A stretch of 64,000 nt of DNA, taken from positions 41,745 to 105,744 of the forward strand of contig JAAPAO010000045.1 of NCBI GenBank assembly GCA_013115145.1. The letters run 5' to 3'. Source of the DNA: Perkinsus chesapeaki (lineage: Eukaryota; Perkinsozoa; Perkinsida; Perkinsidae). Below are positions 23,571 to 33,980 of the stretch, piece by piece; the first letter of the stretch is position 1; every line of letters begins with the position of its first letter. The position numbers were made by a program, and so were the translations under genes. Below the pieces are notes generated by a model, which saw only the letters and a program-made list of their open reading frames with translations, was not told the DNA's origin and did no database searches.

Positions 23571-25212
23571 ATGCCTACTTGTCGACTGAGGGCTGTGGGG
23601 GGAGCCAGGCGGATGCTAACAACACAACCAATGGCAAGTAGGAATGTTAAGGCTGCTATGGAGCTTAATAACGCCCTATCAGCTTGCCAGTCGCATCATG
23701 AGGTATCTTGAAAATCTTCATAGTGCGCAAACTCGATGATAGGTACTGGAATGTCTGGATACCTCTCCGTATTCCATACACAGGCTTGGCTTCCAGAATG
23801 CTCTCACCGCACTTCATCGTTTCGCGCGCCACAAAACTCTAGGTGCCTGTGATGTTCGGCAAGCAGTGGCTGATAGAGTATCCCGGTTGTTACTGACTCC
23901 ACACGATCGGCAGTCCCAGCCCACCCCGGGGATGCTCGGGAATGTGCTGTGGGCGTGTGGGAAGCTCAGCGATGTTATCGACTGGCGACCGCTTGTTGAA
24001 GGTGTCTGCGAGAGGGCTGTCGTAGATGATAAAATGCTGCCTCATCATATAGCACATTTTATGTGGGGATGCGCCTCTTGTTACTCGGCAGCGACAGAGG
24101 ATAGGGAGCGAGTAGGAATAGTTAATTTAGTTAAGAAGGTTATGGTGGAGTACTTTCATAGGGATGGTCTAGGGTTCGAACCTCGGCACGTGTCAAATAT
24201 TGTATGGTCATTGGGTACGATGCAATTGCCCCTTCCGACCGACTTCTTACTGCGTCTCTGTGCTGCAAGTGACAGAGTGAGTAAGGAACTGAAGGACCAA
24301 GAGGATGCTAACATCATATGGGGTCTGGCCAGGCTAGCGGCATCAGCACCGCTCACAGCTGTCGAGGGCGTGCATGCCATCCGCTGCCACATCACTGCGA
24401 GGGTCCTCGATCGGCAGGATTGGTCCCATTTGAGACCAGAGGAGCTGGGTATGATCCTGTGGGGTGTGGCTGTAGGGGTGGGCCATGAAGCCGACCCTCT
24501 GGTGCTAGCGAAACTGTCTAGGGCTACATTAGCTCTTGGTCCACGGATGGCAAAAGGACAGGGCACCGATAGAGCTATTGCCAATAGCCTTTGGGCCTTC
24601 GCAGCATTGCGGTACATAGACGCCAATTTGATTAGCTTTATCGATATGGTCTGGCCAGCAGTTGCCCAGTGTGGCTCTGGCAGGCACCTCTCCAACACAG
24701 TGTGTGCACTCAGTGAGCTCGATCACCCTATACCAGACGCGTTGCTCAACGCAGCCATCACATCATGCTCGTATCCTCCTACTAATGCTAGTGGCCGTCA
24801 CGCCGCTGGACTGTTGCGGGCGGTGGCAGCCTCTGTGAAAAGGAGACCTTTGAAGGTATCGGAATTGAGACCGCTGGTACGTACAGTGTGGCAGACGTAC
24901 AGGACGGAGGAGACGGCCACGGCCAGGCAACTGTTGGTGGCGGCACTCTGGGCAAGTTTATGTACGAATGAGACCCTGGTAACAGGGAAAGATGAAATTA
25001 ATATGATTATTAGCGGAGCGATGCAAGGCTTTGCCATCGACGATGCTGCCAGCAGTCGAGTCCACACTGAAGTAGCATTGGTTCTGCGGAAGATGGGCGT
25101 CGGCCCGCGGGTGACCGTGGAGGCCTCGGCTTGCGGAATCAGCGTCGATATAGGTCTTGGCGGCTCCACAAGCGACTGGTTTCATGCAGCATCTCGTGAG
25201 AATTCTATTTGA
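23571..25212 (+). CDS. Octotricopeptide-repeat (OPR) RNA-binding protein, mitochondrial
   Basis: Exon 1 (23571-23702) begins MPTCRLRAVGGARRMLTTQ, a mitochondrial-type leader. Exon 2 (23797-25212) contains at least seven helical repeats with the OPR-type core [ND]xxWAxxxL: NVLWACGKL, HFMWGCASC, NIVWSLGTM, NIIWGLARL, MILWGVAVG, NSLWAFAAL, NTVCALSEL, spaced about 40-70 residues. OPR proteins bind organellar RNA and control stability, processing or translation. The C-terminus (VEASACGISVDIGLGG) looks like the beginning of a RAP domain, but the protein stops about 20 residues later, so the RAP nuclease-like fold is incomplete. The gene lies about 65 bp after the RlmN-like stop; both may act on organellar ribosomes (inference). 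Confidence 0.8.
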
Positions 25213-25287
25213 CGTTTCTGACTTCCTCCTGACTTTGCGTTTAAGGCCCCTGTTAAGTTGTATTAGTAGCTTCTCTCTACGAACATC

Positions 25288-26508
25288 ATGGACAACCCCA
25301 CTGTGACGTCCCCAGGAGTGCAGAGCAGCACCAGCAGCACATTCACGCTGGCTGCGGCCAAAGGTGGCCTTTCCGAGAGAGACCTCCTTATCGCATCCTT
25401 CATTGCTAAGCATCAGTTGAAGGCCGACTCTGCCGCCCCAGTTCTCATCGATCTCACCTCCCACGACCTCGGTGTGATCATATCGGCATTCGACCCTTCT
25501 CTGGCCAAGGGTACCGACAAGGAAGCTTTGCTAAGGAGATTCGTTCAAGTCTACTTTGACCAGAAGACCAACGCCTTCGTTCATCTCTGGAAACTGGCGG
25601 ATAGGCCTACAAAGGACTTGTTGTCCAAGCTCAGCCACAAGGACCGCGGCCTGGTTATGGAAAGATTCAGTGTTATCGGCGGCAATGGCGTGGACCAGAA
25701 GGAGAAACATCGCCTGCTGAAGGCGCTGGTCAGGCGACGTATGGACCACAGGATCCACACTTTCGCTGATCTCTGGGAGTTCGCAGACAAAGCCTCTGCG
25801 GTGAAGCTACTTCAGACCTTAACACTGAGCGATCTGCAGATAATTCTCGCCGCCTTCAACCCGGACGTCCTTCCCTGCCCCGTGGGCTCTTCGCGATATG
25901 ATATTTTGGTAAGGACTGTTGACATTTACATATCTCGAAAGATAGATGCTTTTGTAAGCTTTTGGTGCATGCAAGAAGTGAAGGGCCAAGTGGCCAAAGT
26001 CTTGGCCCAACTCTGGCACAGCAAAGCCCTTGGTGTCGTTCTCGAGCGGGCCAATCTCCAATCGGCTGGAAATGGTCGCGAAAAACTGGCACAACTGCAC
26101 AGGTTCATCCACTGCCTTGTCAACGCTCAGACTGCCAAGTTCAGTAAGGCCCATGGGCTTCAAAGGGAGCCACTGTGGGATATGGCAATTAAAACATTAA
26201 GTGTGAAGAAGCTCCTGATGTTGATGGAGCGATACTCTGTCGGGCTCATAGAGACTCCAAGTCAAGCTTTGGGCCGATGGATCACGGTTGTGTCTCAGCA
26301 GCAGCAGTGTGAGCACTGTGAAGTGACGCCTGCTCTGAATCTGGTTACTGCTGATGTTAGCGAACCGGCGCCGTCCAGCGGTCCCCTACCGTCAAGCGTT
26401 GCTGAATTACATGCCTTGTTGGCATCTGGTGACGTTGTGTTACCTGAGGAGGTACTTGAAGAACTAAGACGAATCGAAAGCGGAGTAGCAGTACTCCCTA
26501 GAGAGTGA
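25288..26508 (+). CDS. Single-exon protein with three or four degenerate ~80-aa helical repeats
   Basis: A 406-aa uninterrupted frame, unusual beside its intron-rich neighbours. It repeats the theme F.xLWxxAD....LLxxLxxxDxxxxxxxF: VHLWKLADRPTKDLLSKL, then ADLWEFADKASAVKLLQTL, then VSFWCMQEVKGQVAKVLAQL, each followed by a stretch like DLGVIISAFDP / DLQIILAAFNP. The repeats are all-helical. No signal peptide, membrane segment or known domain. The C-terminal 70 residues are Ser/Pro-rich then acidic. I do not recognise the family; lack of introns could mean a retroposed copy, or simply a single-exon family. Confidence 0.75.
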   Translation: MDNPTVTSPGVQSSTSSTFTLAAAKGGLSERDLLIASFIAKHQLKADSAAPVLIDLTSHDLGVIISAFDPSLAKGTDKEALLRRFVQVYFDQKTNAFVHLWKLADRPTKDLLSKLSHKDRGLVMERFSVIGGNGVDQKEKHRLLKALVRRRMDHRIHTFADLWEFADKASAVKLLQTLTLSDLQIILAAFNPDVLPCPVGSSRYDILVRTVDIYISRKIDAFVSFWCMQEVKGQVAKVLAQLWHSKALGVVLERANLQSAGNGREKLAQLHRFIHCLVNAQTAKFSKAHGLQREPLWDMAIKTLSVKKLLMLMERYSVGLIETPSQALGRWITVVSQQQQCEHCEVTPALNLVTADVSEPAPSSGPLPSSVAELHALLASGDVVLPEEVLEELRRIESGVAVLPRE

Positions 26509-26927
26509 TTCTTGCTAACACAGGCCGGCTGCGCCAATACTCCTAACGCTATCATCATCATTGCAGTCACCATCACAGCTGTACATTTCGCCTTCTAAGT
26601 AGTCTTTTTATTATCTCAAGCGGGGAAAAGCCTCGCACTTCTTGTTGGGCCGCCGAGCCAACTGCATCAGTCGAGACTTCAATGGCCACCATGAGCGCTC
26701 AAGCCTCCTTGGGCAGCATTTTGCCTCGAGGATAATTATAGATATAACCCCTATTTTTAACAAACGTAATGAATTATTATTTTTCGTGTAGATCATCATT
26801 TCCACCGTGAAGCTTCCACACAGAATAACTCGTTGCGTTTCACAAGTTGCAAGGAATACATCGCAATATCCACGGAAACACTCAGCCAGAGCATTCCTGG
26901 TAGGCTTTGCCTCTTGCGTGGCTGCCG
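26509..26927. other. Intergenic, nothing recognised
   Basis: Sequence between the single-exon repeat gene and the UVSSA-like gene. Minus-strand frames here have no supporting motif or splice chain. Confidence 0.5.
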
Positions 26928-28693
26928 ATGGCTGAGCAATTGCCATCTGAAACTCGCAAGAGCCTCGAGGATGCCGTTAGAACCCTCGCCCTAGCACCCG
27001 ACAGTGAGGCCGACAAACGAGGGCCTGCATGGGACACTGTTAAGAGCATGTGTAAAGTGAGCTTCGATGATGTAAACGGGAGTGCAAGAATATGATACAG
27101 GCACACGGACAAGCGGCTGTACTCGTGGCTGAAAACATCATACTTAAAGAGCTTATCCTCCATCCAAACCTGCGTGTCCGGCAACGATTGCTTGATCACG
27201 TACTTGGCAAACTGATTAAGTCCAGCGTGGCAGCTAGGAAGTGGTTTCTTGGTGACGCCAGAATTTTACAGAAAGCGGTAAGTGAAGTTTGAGGGCCCAT
27301 GTGGTGTTCTGTGTAGGACAAACAAAGTGCCGGTATCCTGACCGTTTCAGGCTAAGTCGTGGGGGATCATAGGAGAACGTAAAGAATCAGCGCAAGCTCG
27401 AAGCCTCAGGGATACTGCAGTCCAATATTTATCAGAATGGGAGCTTCATTTTGGTGGCAGAAGCTACGCGGCACCTTTGGAGGTAAGCACAACCGGTTGT
27501 CTAGGCGTTGGAGTGGCCCTGTGATCTTCAGTCACTATTGGCATCGCTTCGCTCCAGGGACCAAGACGCCGTACCGAATCGCAGGCAACATCTCCAGCTC
27601 ACCCAAGCTGCGCAAGAGGAGCGCCTGCTTGCCCTATGGAAGCGAGTACGGTAGAGGCTTCGATTACTTTAAGACTGGCTTGGAATCCCAATCTGGAACC
27701 CCCGCAGAGCTCAATGTGCATATGTCGATGTGAAGGTCGAATGTTGTTAGGTGGTTGAGACGTTGAAGGGTGCCGAGATGAGAGACATCGATAATTGTAT
27801 CACTCGTATCGATAATGCCCTCGAAATTCTATTCCCTTCAAGCTTGGACGAGGTTTTCAATGACGTTGATCTCGATGCAGAGCTAGCTAAAGAGGACATG
27901 GGCTCGCCACACGATGCGGCCCCCTCTAGCAGCAGCGCCTGGGTGCCAGATAGGAATGTTGTCATCAAAAGTAATCCCCCGCACCTTCCTAGCCGATTTG
28001 GAGTAATGCTCTACATTTAGTTCAGCCTGGTGCGGCATCGTTGGCTCCACAAGAGAAGGCAGGAGAGAACGATGTTATATTCGACCAGCTCAGAGATGAC
28101 CTACGCCTTGTACGTGCACGACGATGGCAACGGTGGCTCGATCATCAGCGGGATGCAATGGTCGATGTCATCTCCTGTGACCGTTTACGGGGGAGGCCTC
28201 TGGTTTCAGGCAATGCCCACTCCATTTCTCAAGGTGACCGGCTACTACTACTAGCGTCTTCGGGTTCCTCTTCTGCAGGGCTACATCTGCACAGTACAAC
28301 ATCACACTGTGGTGAATACAGTGTTCTTTCTATACATATCTTACCGACAAATGTGATTCTTTCCAGATATCTGTTCGAGCCCGGAGGCTTGTATGACCTG
28401 GCTCGAGAACAAGCGCGCTGAACTGGACCGAGTAGTTGGTAGAGCCCTTATTTCTACATTCAACACTACACGCGAACAGGTGAACCAATCTAACGGACAG
28501 GTAGGGTTTTGTACGCTCTACGACAGACCCAATTATGTGCTCTATTTAGGAGGCCGAGGAGGCAAGCGATGATGAATCAGAGTATAATGGAGAGTTCGAT
28601 GATACGGACGGCGGCATCAAGCGTGATCTGGAGCTGTGTCGCCAAGCGTTCTCAAGCGAAGAGCCAACCCAATCTAAAAAACGACGGCGGTGA
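26928..28693 (+). CDS. UVSSA: UVSSA-like protein (UV-stimulated scaffold protein A), transcription-coupled repair
   Basis: Exons from ATG 26928 (MAEQLPSETRKSLEDAVRT) to TGA 28691-28693 (EEPTQSKKRRR). The N-terminal half is a VHS-like helical domain: LHPNLRVRQRLLDHVLGKL, KSSVAARKWFLGDAR, then the diagnostic AVQYLSEWELHFGGRSY, equivalent to the family's EGWNEKFGxxYxxL. Later exons give an Arg/Gln-rich coil, MRDIDNCITRIDNALEIL, and VIFDQLRDDLRLVRARRW, matching the family's second conserved helix. Human UVSSA joins stalled RNA polymerase II with CSA/CSB, stabilises CSB and recruits TFIIH. A basic C-terminal KKRRR would serve as a nuclear signal. Introns are 45-75 bp. Exons between 27.7 and 28.5 kb are approximate. 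Confidence 0.72.
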
Positions 28694-29708
28694 GAAAACG
28701 TCTCTGTAGTTTCCGACTGCTCTTGTGTTGTCATGATGACAAGTCCGTCCCCTTCCACCGAGTGAAACCCTTTAGGTAGCGCCACGTTGTTCACAGACTA
28801 GATCTCGTATGGCTAATATCAGATCTGGTATGATGTAGCATCTGCTGGTCCTATATCCTTAATGTTGTGTGATATAAGGTAAGCTATACCAGATATCGGA
28901 TAGTACGTACAATAGCGCACCCTAAGCTCAAGTGGTCGATCTCAGTCTTGTCATCATACGCTTCATCTTGGCGTTGAGAGGTGCCTAGAGGTCAACGCCG
29001 AGCCTCAAATGCCTACTTAGCATCTCTACGGTTGACCAAAGATTGTGTATGCGTGCGTGACCGCATACAGTTTCGCGTCTACACCTCTCTGCCAGAGAGT
29101 CTCCGGATTTCGCGTCAAGTAGGTTAAGCTTCACGCAATGCTAGAGGCAGCATCTAAAAAATATCATAGGTTAAACCGAAGCTCAGTTTAACAACTATGA
29201 ATATGATGTCTACTAACGTACAAAATTGAGGTAACCTCGCGGTCCTCTCGGAATTGGGTTGCGTACGCCTGCACAACAAAGCAGTGCCCCAAATCTGGTA
29301 CAGCCTCAAGCATCGAGGGAACAGTTCTAGTTAAAGTTGGTCCAAGGCAACAACACCATAACGATAATGTGGCTTGCTTAACCTGCAGCTATCGCTAATT
29401 TCAGTTCATCCGCCTAGCATGCATCTTCCGCTCGCCTTCTTACCCCCCTCGTTCTGCTTAACCGGAGTCCTTGGAGAAGATTTGATGCAAGTAGGCGGGG
29501 AAAGCCTACTATTCTCATGGCGATATTGATAGCAATCGCTAAGTTGTCTCGCGAGTTTATCGGCTCTACAGCATTGTTTTCAAAAAAGCCTTTGCTTCGC
29601 TGGACTTCAAGTTCATCATTCAACTTTACCAAACTTCAGACTGGTGCTTGATCGGTTGGTTTGCCGGTCAAACTTTGAACCATTTGGCGCTTTCAGGCTT
29701 CCTTTCAG
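28694..29708. other. Intergenic stretch upstream of the secreted repeat-domain cluster
   Basis: No confident gene. Near 29518 a plus-strand frame MAILIAIAKLSREFIGSTAL could be the leader exon of the following gene, but I found no phase-0 donor to join it. Confidence 0.4.
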
Positions 29709-30119
29709 GGCATCATGTGTGTAAAGAATGACCAACGCCTCACAGTAGATGTGAAAGAAGAACTTATGATACCAACCCAACCCGCAAAGAAGTATTTCTG
29801 CTCCGCGTTCAAGCTCACTTCTACTCCTAAGGGTCTGCAGCTGGAGGCCCCCCTGTTCGGGGTCACTGCAGCCCAGCCTAAGTACGTGTCGTTCAGTGGT
29901 GAACCTTTAGATGTTATTAATATTGACGGCCTCTTAATCAATAGCCGCCAGATAGTTGTAAACCTATCCCTTGAAGGCGTATCTAAAAGAGAAGTTGAAG
30001 TCATGGTCTGGTTCGATATGAAGAATCAGGAAGGAAGAGATGCTCTTAAGAGGATCATAGAGAGGCATATTCGCATGGGTGGGATGCATCCGATAAATGG
30101 AAGAAGTGTGCTGCTGTAA
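29709..30119 (+). CDS. Single-domain member of the secreted repeat-domain family (leader exon unresolved)
   Basis: Exon starting after a CTTTCAG acceptor with GIMCVKNDQRLTVDVKEEL and ending TAA at 30119, 136 aa. It aligns along its length with the last domain of the next gene (GEICVNHDKQLTKKMKKEL; TxQPKxVxFSGEPLDVI versus YQPQNVKFSGELLEVV; VMVWFDMKN versus VMGWFNVEN). The same exon start, G-x-[IM]-C after a phase-0 acceptor, is shared by all members. The signal-peptide exon expected upstream was not located with confidence. Function unknown; predicted extracellular by family. Confidence 0.65.
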   Translation, partial: GIMCVKNDQRLTVDVKEELMIPTQPAKKYFCSAFKLTSTPKGLQLEAPLFGVTAAQPKYVSFSGEPLDVINIDGLLINSRQIVVNLSLEGVSKREVEVMVWFDMKNQEGRDALKRIIERHIRMGGMHPINGRSVLL

Positions 30120-30583
30120 GGAGCAGTCCTCGACTTCTCGTCTTTTTTATTTCGTTTCCAAAATACAATATGATAAGCCCTACAAGTGTTGAATTTTCTT
30201 ATCCCACTGGGATGTTCCCAGATTGTTAAAACTGTAGGTGGTCTTGCTAGGAGGAGTTGTGTTCACCAGTACTGATGGAAAGCAAGTGTAGAGTGGGCGA
30301 CGACCGGTGGGTGTAGGGAAGTGAGGGAAGCCGGCCTTCCAAGTTGCATCCACGACTTAACCCGCACATCATGCTTTTCTGGGGCGCATAAGAGCCCTGA
30401 GTCAGGCATCTGTCGGACAATTTAATGCGTCTAACTGATAGTACAAGCTTCACATTGTGAAACCGTGCTACCAATTGATGTGCCAGTATAGTACTGTTAC
30501 GGCAAGCCCTCCTTACCCGTGCTGCAGTAATTTAGTACAAAAGTACACCAGTTCTCCTTCCCAGTTCTGATAAAAAGCCCAAA

Positions 30584-30634
30584 CTACACCGAACTACACC
30601 GAACTACGCCGAACTACACCGAACTACACCGGAG
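30584..30634. repeat. Five copies of a 10-bp tandem repeat
   Basis: GAACTACACC repeated five times, one copy with ACGCC in place of ACACC, in the intergenic space about 350 bp upstream of the next gene. Confidence 0.85.
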
Positions 30635-30977
30635 CTTTCCGCTCCCCGAGCAAGAGGCGGTCGTCTTCGCGCGACTCACGCACCATGCGAGACAATGTCT
30701 ACGCGAAGAGACGGGATATGCCAATACGAAAATATCGCTCGCCTGAGAGTCGAGACGGGATCGCTGCTCAGGGAGGCTTCCTGCGCGAGACTTTCATGAA
30801 GCCTTTCTACGATTTATCATCCTAAAGTACTGAGCTCACAGGCTGGAGTTTATTGGGCCCATCGGAGATCTTCGGTGAAGTCCTCACGCTTGACGGTCTA
30901 CCAGACCACAACTGCAATTAAGCACATTCCCACAGGACTGTCCTATCGCGTAGTTGTTCTACACCGCCGTCTTGTAA

Positions 30978-33808
30978 ATGTTCTCTCGACTCCTTATCCT
31001 CGCGGCAATTCTCAACATTGTATTCTGTGGGCGGCACGAGCATAACCCAGAAAGGTCCCTCAAAGTAAGGTTGGTTCGATAGGCATATGCCAGTAACTTG
31101 GTATATTTCGGTAGCTTGGATTGAGCCCTCTTCTCCCACCTTTATTTGTCCTTCAGGGTCAGATCTGCTTCGAGAAGTCCGTTGAGCGAACTAACTTCAA
31201 AGGAGTTTTCAACGCCGCATCATCACCTTCCGAGGAGCCGCGGTGTCACGATATGTTGCTGCACCATGACCGCCGTATTGAGATACTCGACGACCCTGGA
31301 ACAGCAGAACACTTCCCGAAGAACGTCGGACTGTCTCTTACCGCAAAAGATCTTGAACTAGCTGATAGCAATACCTTGGATGTTAAAGTGAGGATCAAGA
31401 AGAAAGGACGGAAGGCTAATCCCTGTTGTGCGCCGAGTACTATACCAGCTAAGATAAGGTTTAAGGATAACATTGTGAAGGCAATTAAAAGTGATCATCA
31501 GAGTCTGTATGCCAAACTATTTGGGGAGCTCGTTCAAGATGAAAAGGTGAGTCTGGAAATATGTTTCAAGGGACACTGGCTGAGGAGGTTTGAGAGCCAC
31601 CGATCCTTGCCTTTGTATTTAGGAGGAACAACTTTCTCATTCCAGTCGACGAGGAGGAGCATCTCTGACAGACGACGCCGATGATATCGTAAAGGCGACG
31701 CTGCTACCGTTACAGTCCAGTTTTTGAGTGTCAGTCGGATGCTATGCAAAACCTATTCGGGAAGGACAAGAAAAAGAATGCAGCAGAGTCTCATAAAGAT
31801 GAAAAGACACAGAAAAGATCAGCTGAAGTAGCTAAACCTCCAGCGGCGATGCACTTGCACTCCATAGTTTTGTTTACTGTTTTCAGGGAGAAATATGCTT
31901 CGAGCCTTCGCTTGAGGAGCGCAGTTTCAAGGGAGTCTTCAAATACACAGCATCAGTGCCGAAGAAATCCCTTCGCTGTCACGCTATGTTGCTGCACCAT
32001 GACCGCCGTATTGAGATACTCGACGACCCTGGAACAGCAGAACACTTCCCGAAGAACGTCGGACTGTCTCTTACCGCAAAAGATCTTGAACTAGCTGATA
32101 GCAATACCTTGGACGTTAAAGTGAGGATCAAGAAGAAAGGACGGAAGGCTAATCCCTGTTGTGCGCCGAGTACTATACCAGCTAAGATAAGGTTTAAGGA
32201 TAACATTGTGAAGGCAATTAAAAGTGACCATCAGAGTCTGTATGCCAAACTATTCGGGGAGCTCGTTCAAGACGAAAAGGTGAGTCTGGAAATATGTTTC
32301 AAGGGACACTGGCTGAGGAGGTTTGAGAGCCACCGATCCTTGCCTTTGTATTTAGGAGGAACAACTTTCTCATTCCAGTCGACGAGGAGGAGCATCTCTG
32401 ACAGACAACGCCGATGATATCGTAAAGGCGACGCTGCCACCGTTACAGTCCAGTTTTTGAATGTCAGTCGGATGATATGCGAAACCTATTCGGGAAGGAC
32501 AAGAAAAAGGATGCAGCAGAGTCTCATAAAGATGAAAAGGCACAGAAAAGATCAGCTGAAGTAGCTAAACCTCCAGCGGCGATGCACTTGCACTCCATAG
32601 TTTCGTTTACTGTTTTCAGGGGGAAATATGCTTCGAGCCTTCGCTTGAGGAGCGCAGTTTCAAGGGAGTCTTCAAATACACAGCATCAGTGCCGAAGAAA
32701 TCCCTTCGCTGTCACGCTATGTTGCTGCACCATGACCGCCGTATTGGAATACTCGACGACCGTGGAACAGTGGGGAACTTCCCGAAGAATGTCGGACTGT
32801 CCCTCACCACCAAGGAGCTTGAACTAGCTGATAGCAATACCTTGGACGTTAAAGTGAGGATCAAGAAGAAAGGACGGAAGGCTAATCCCTGTTGTGCGCC
32901 GAACACTATACCAGCTAAGATAAGGTTTAAGGATAACATTGTGAAGGCAATTAAAAGTGACGATCAGAGTCTGTATGCCAAACTATTCGGGGAGCTTGTT
33001 GAAGATGAAAAGGTGAGCTCGGATGACGTTTCCGGACCTCTGTTGGAACCGACTTGTGGAGAGCTGTGCATTGAATAATCCGAGCTAGACTTCCAAGCCA
33101 GACAATGTTGGGAACGGCGGGAAAAGACTGTGGCACAGTCCGGCACAGTGTTCCGTCTTTAGGAGAAGCACCAATCAAATAAACGGCGTGGACCATCACC
33201 AACGGATGACGTGGACGATAACGTAAGGTTGCAGTTTTGTGGTTCGTAGATGATTTGTGTAATGCTAGTCCGAGGCAATGCGCAATCTATTCGAGGAGAA
33301 GGGCGCGAAAACCGCCGCCCCCAGTCGAACTGCAAAAGGGGCAGGAAATGATTTGTCGGAGACGTTTGACAAAGTAGCCGAGCGTGCAGGTTGTGCTTCA
33401 CCTGTTACCCGCTAGGGCGAGATCTGCGTGAATCATGATAAGCAACTCACCAAGAAGATGAAGAAGGAGCTCGGGATTTCCGACTTTGGCCAGGAGCACG
33501 AGTGCTCGCCGTTTGTGCTCAGCCGCGCCCCACAGGGTCTATTGTTGAAAACTGGACTATTCAGTGTCACAGCATACCAGCCGCAGAATGTGAAATTCAG
33601 CGGTGAGCTCTTGGAAGTCGTCGACAACATCGAAATGGGCTCTAATGCGCGCAGAACCCAGGGCCACTATTTAGTGCTAAACATGCACATTAAGGGTCGG
33701 TCTGGCAAAACAGTTAGAGTGATGGGATGGTTTAACGTCGAGAACGATGGTGACAGGAAAAAGTTGAAGGGTATTTTGAGTGATAATATTGATAACTCCT
33801 TGTACTAG
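30978..33808 (+). CDS. Secreted four-domain protein built by 733-bp tandem exon duplications
   Basis: Eight exons, all junctions phase 0: 30978-31064 (signal peptide MFSRLLILAAILNIVFCG), 31157-31546, 31735-31827, 31887-32279, 32468-32560, 32620-33012, 33269-33373, 33416-33808; predicted 648 aa. Each long exon is one ~130-aa domain starting G-[QE]-IC; each short exon is a charged linker (MRNLFGKDKKK-DAAESHKDEK). Domains 1-3 are nearly identical (RIKKKGRKANPCCAP, IRFKDNIVKAIKSD); domain 4 is diverged. The repeat period is exactly 733 bp between copies 1-2 and 2-3, introns included. Conserved Cys pairs suggest disulfides. No known domain recognised. Predicted secreted; role unknown, perhaps a surface or effector protein (inference). 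Confidence 0.8.
31254..33012 (+). repeat. 733-bp direct tandem repeat, three copies, exon plus linker exon
   Basis: The same sequence (TGTTGCTGCACCATGACCGC) begins at 31254, 31987 and 32720, a spacing of 733 bp each time. The identity includes both introns and the linker exon. Copies 2 and 3 also share the region upstream (GAAATATGCTTCGAGCC). Copy 1 has a different 5' part of its domain exon. Confidence 0.97.
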
Positions 33809-33980
33809 ATTTTGTGCAATGGTCACTGCATTCATGTATGGTTGTCTTTCATTACTGGGCGCGTTATTTTAATGGCTGCAAGTAGTCAGTCAAGATGTCG
33901 TTGTCAAGAAGGATGATGATCTGTGGTGTTGACATATCTTTCCTTGATTGGTGCACCAGTTGAACATCCCATTAACTTGC

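Noticed and set aside
24156-24698. 180-codon minus-strand frame inside the OPR gene
   Set aside because: Antisense shadow of the repeat-coding exon; the plus strand has the conserved LW repeats.
30684-30824. Small plus-strand frame of about 46 codons (MRDNVYAKRRDMP...)
   Set aside because: Open but short, no splice signals, conserved motif or partner exon; may be chance.
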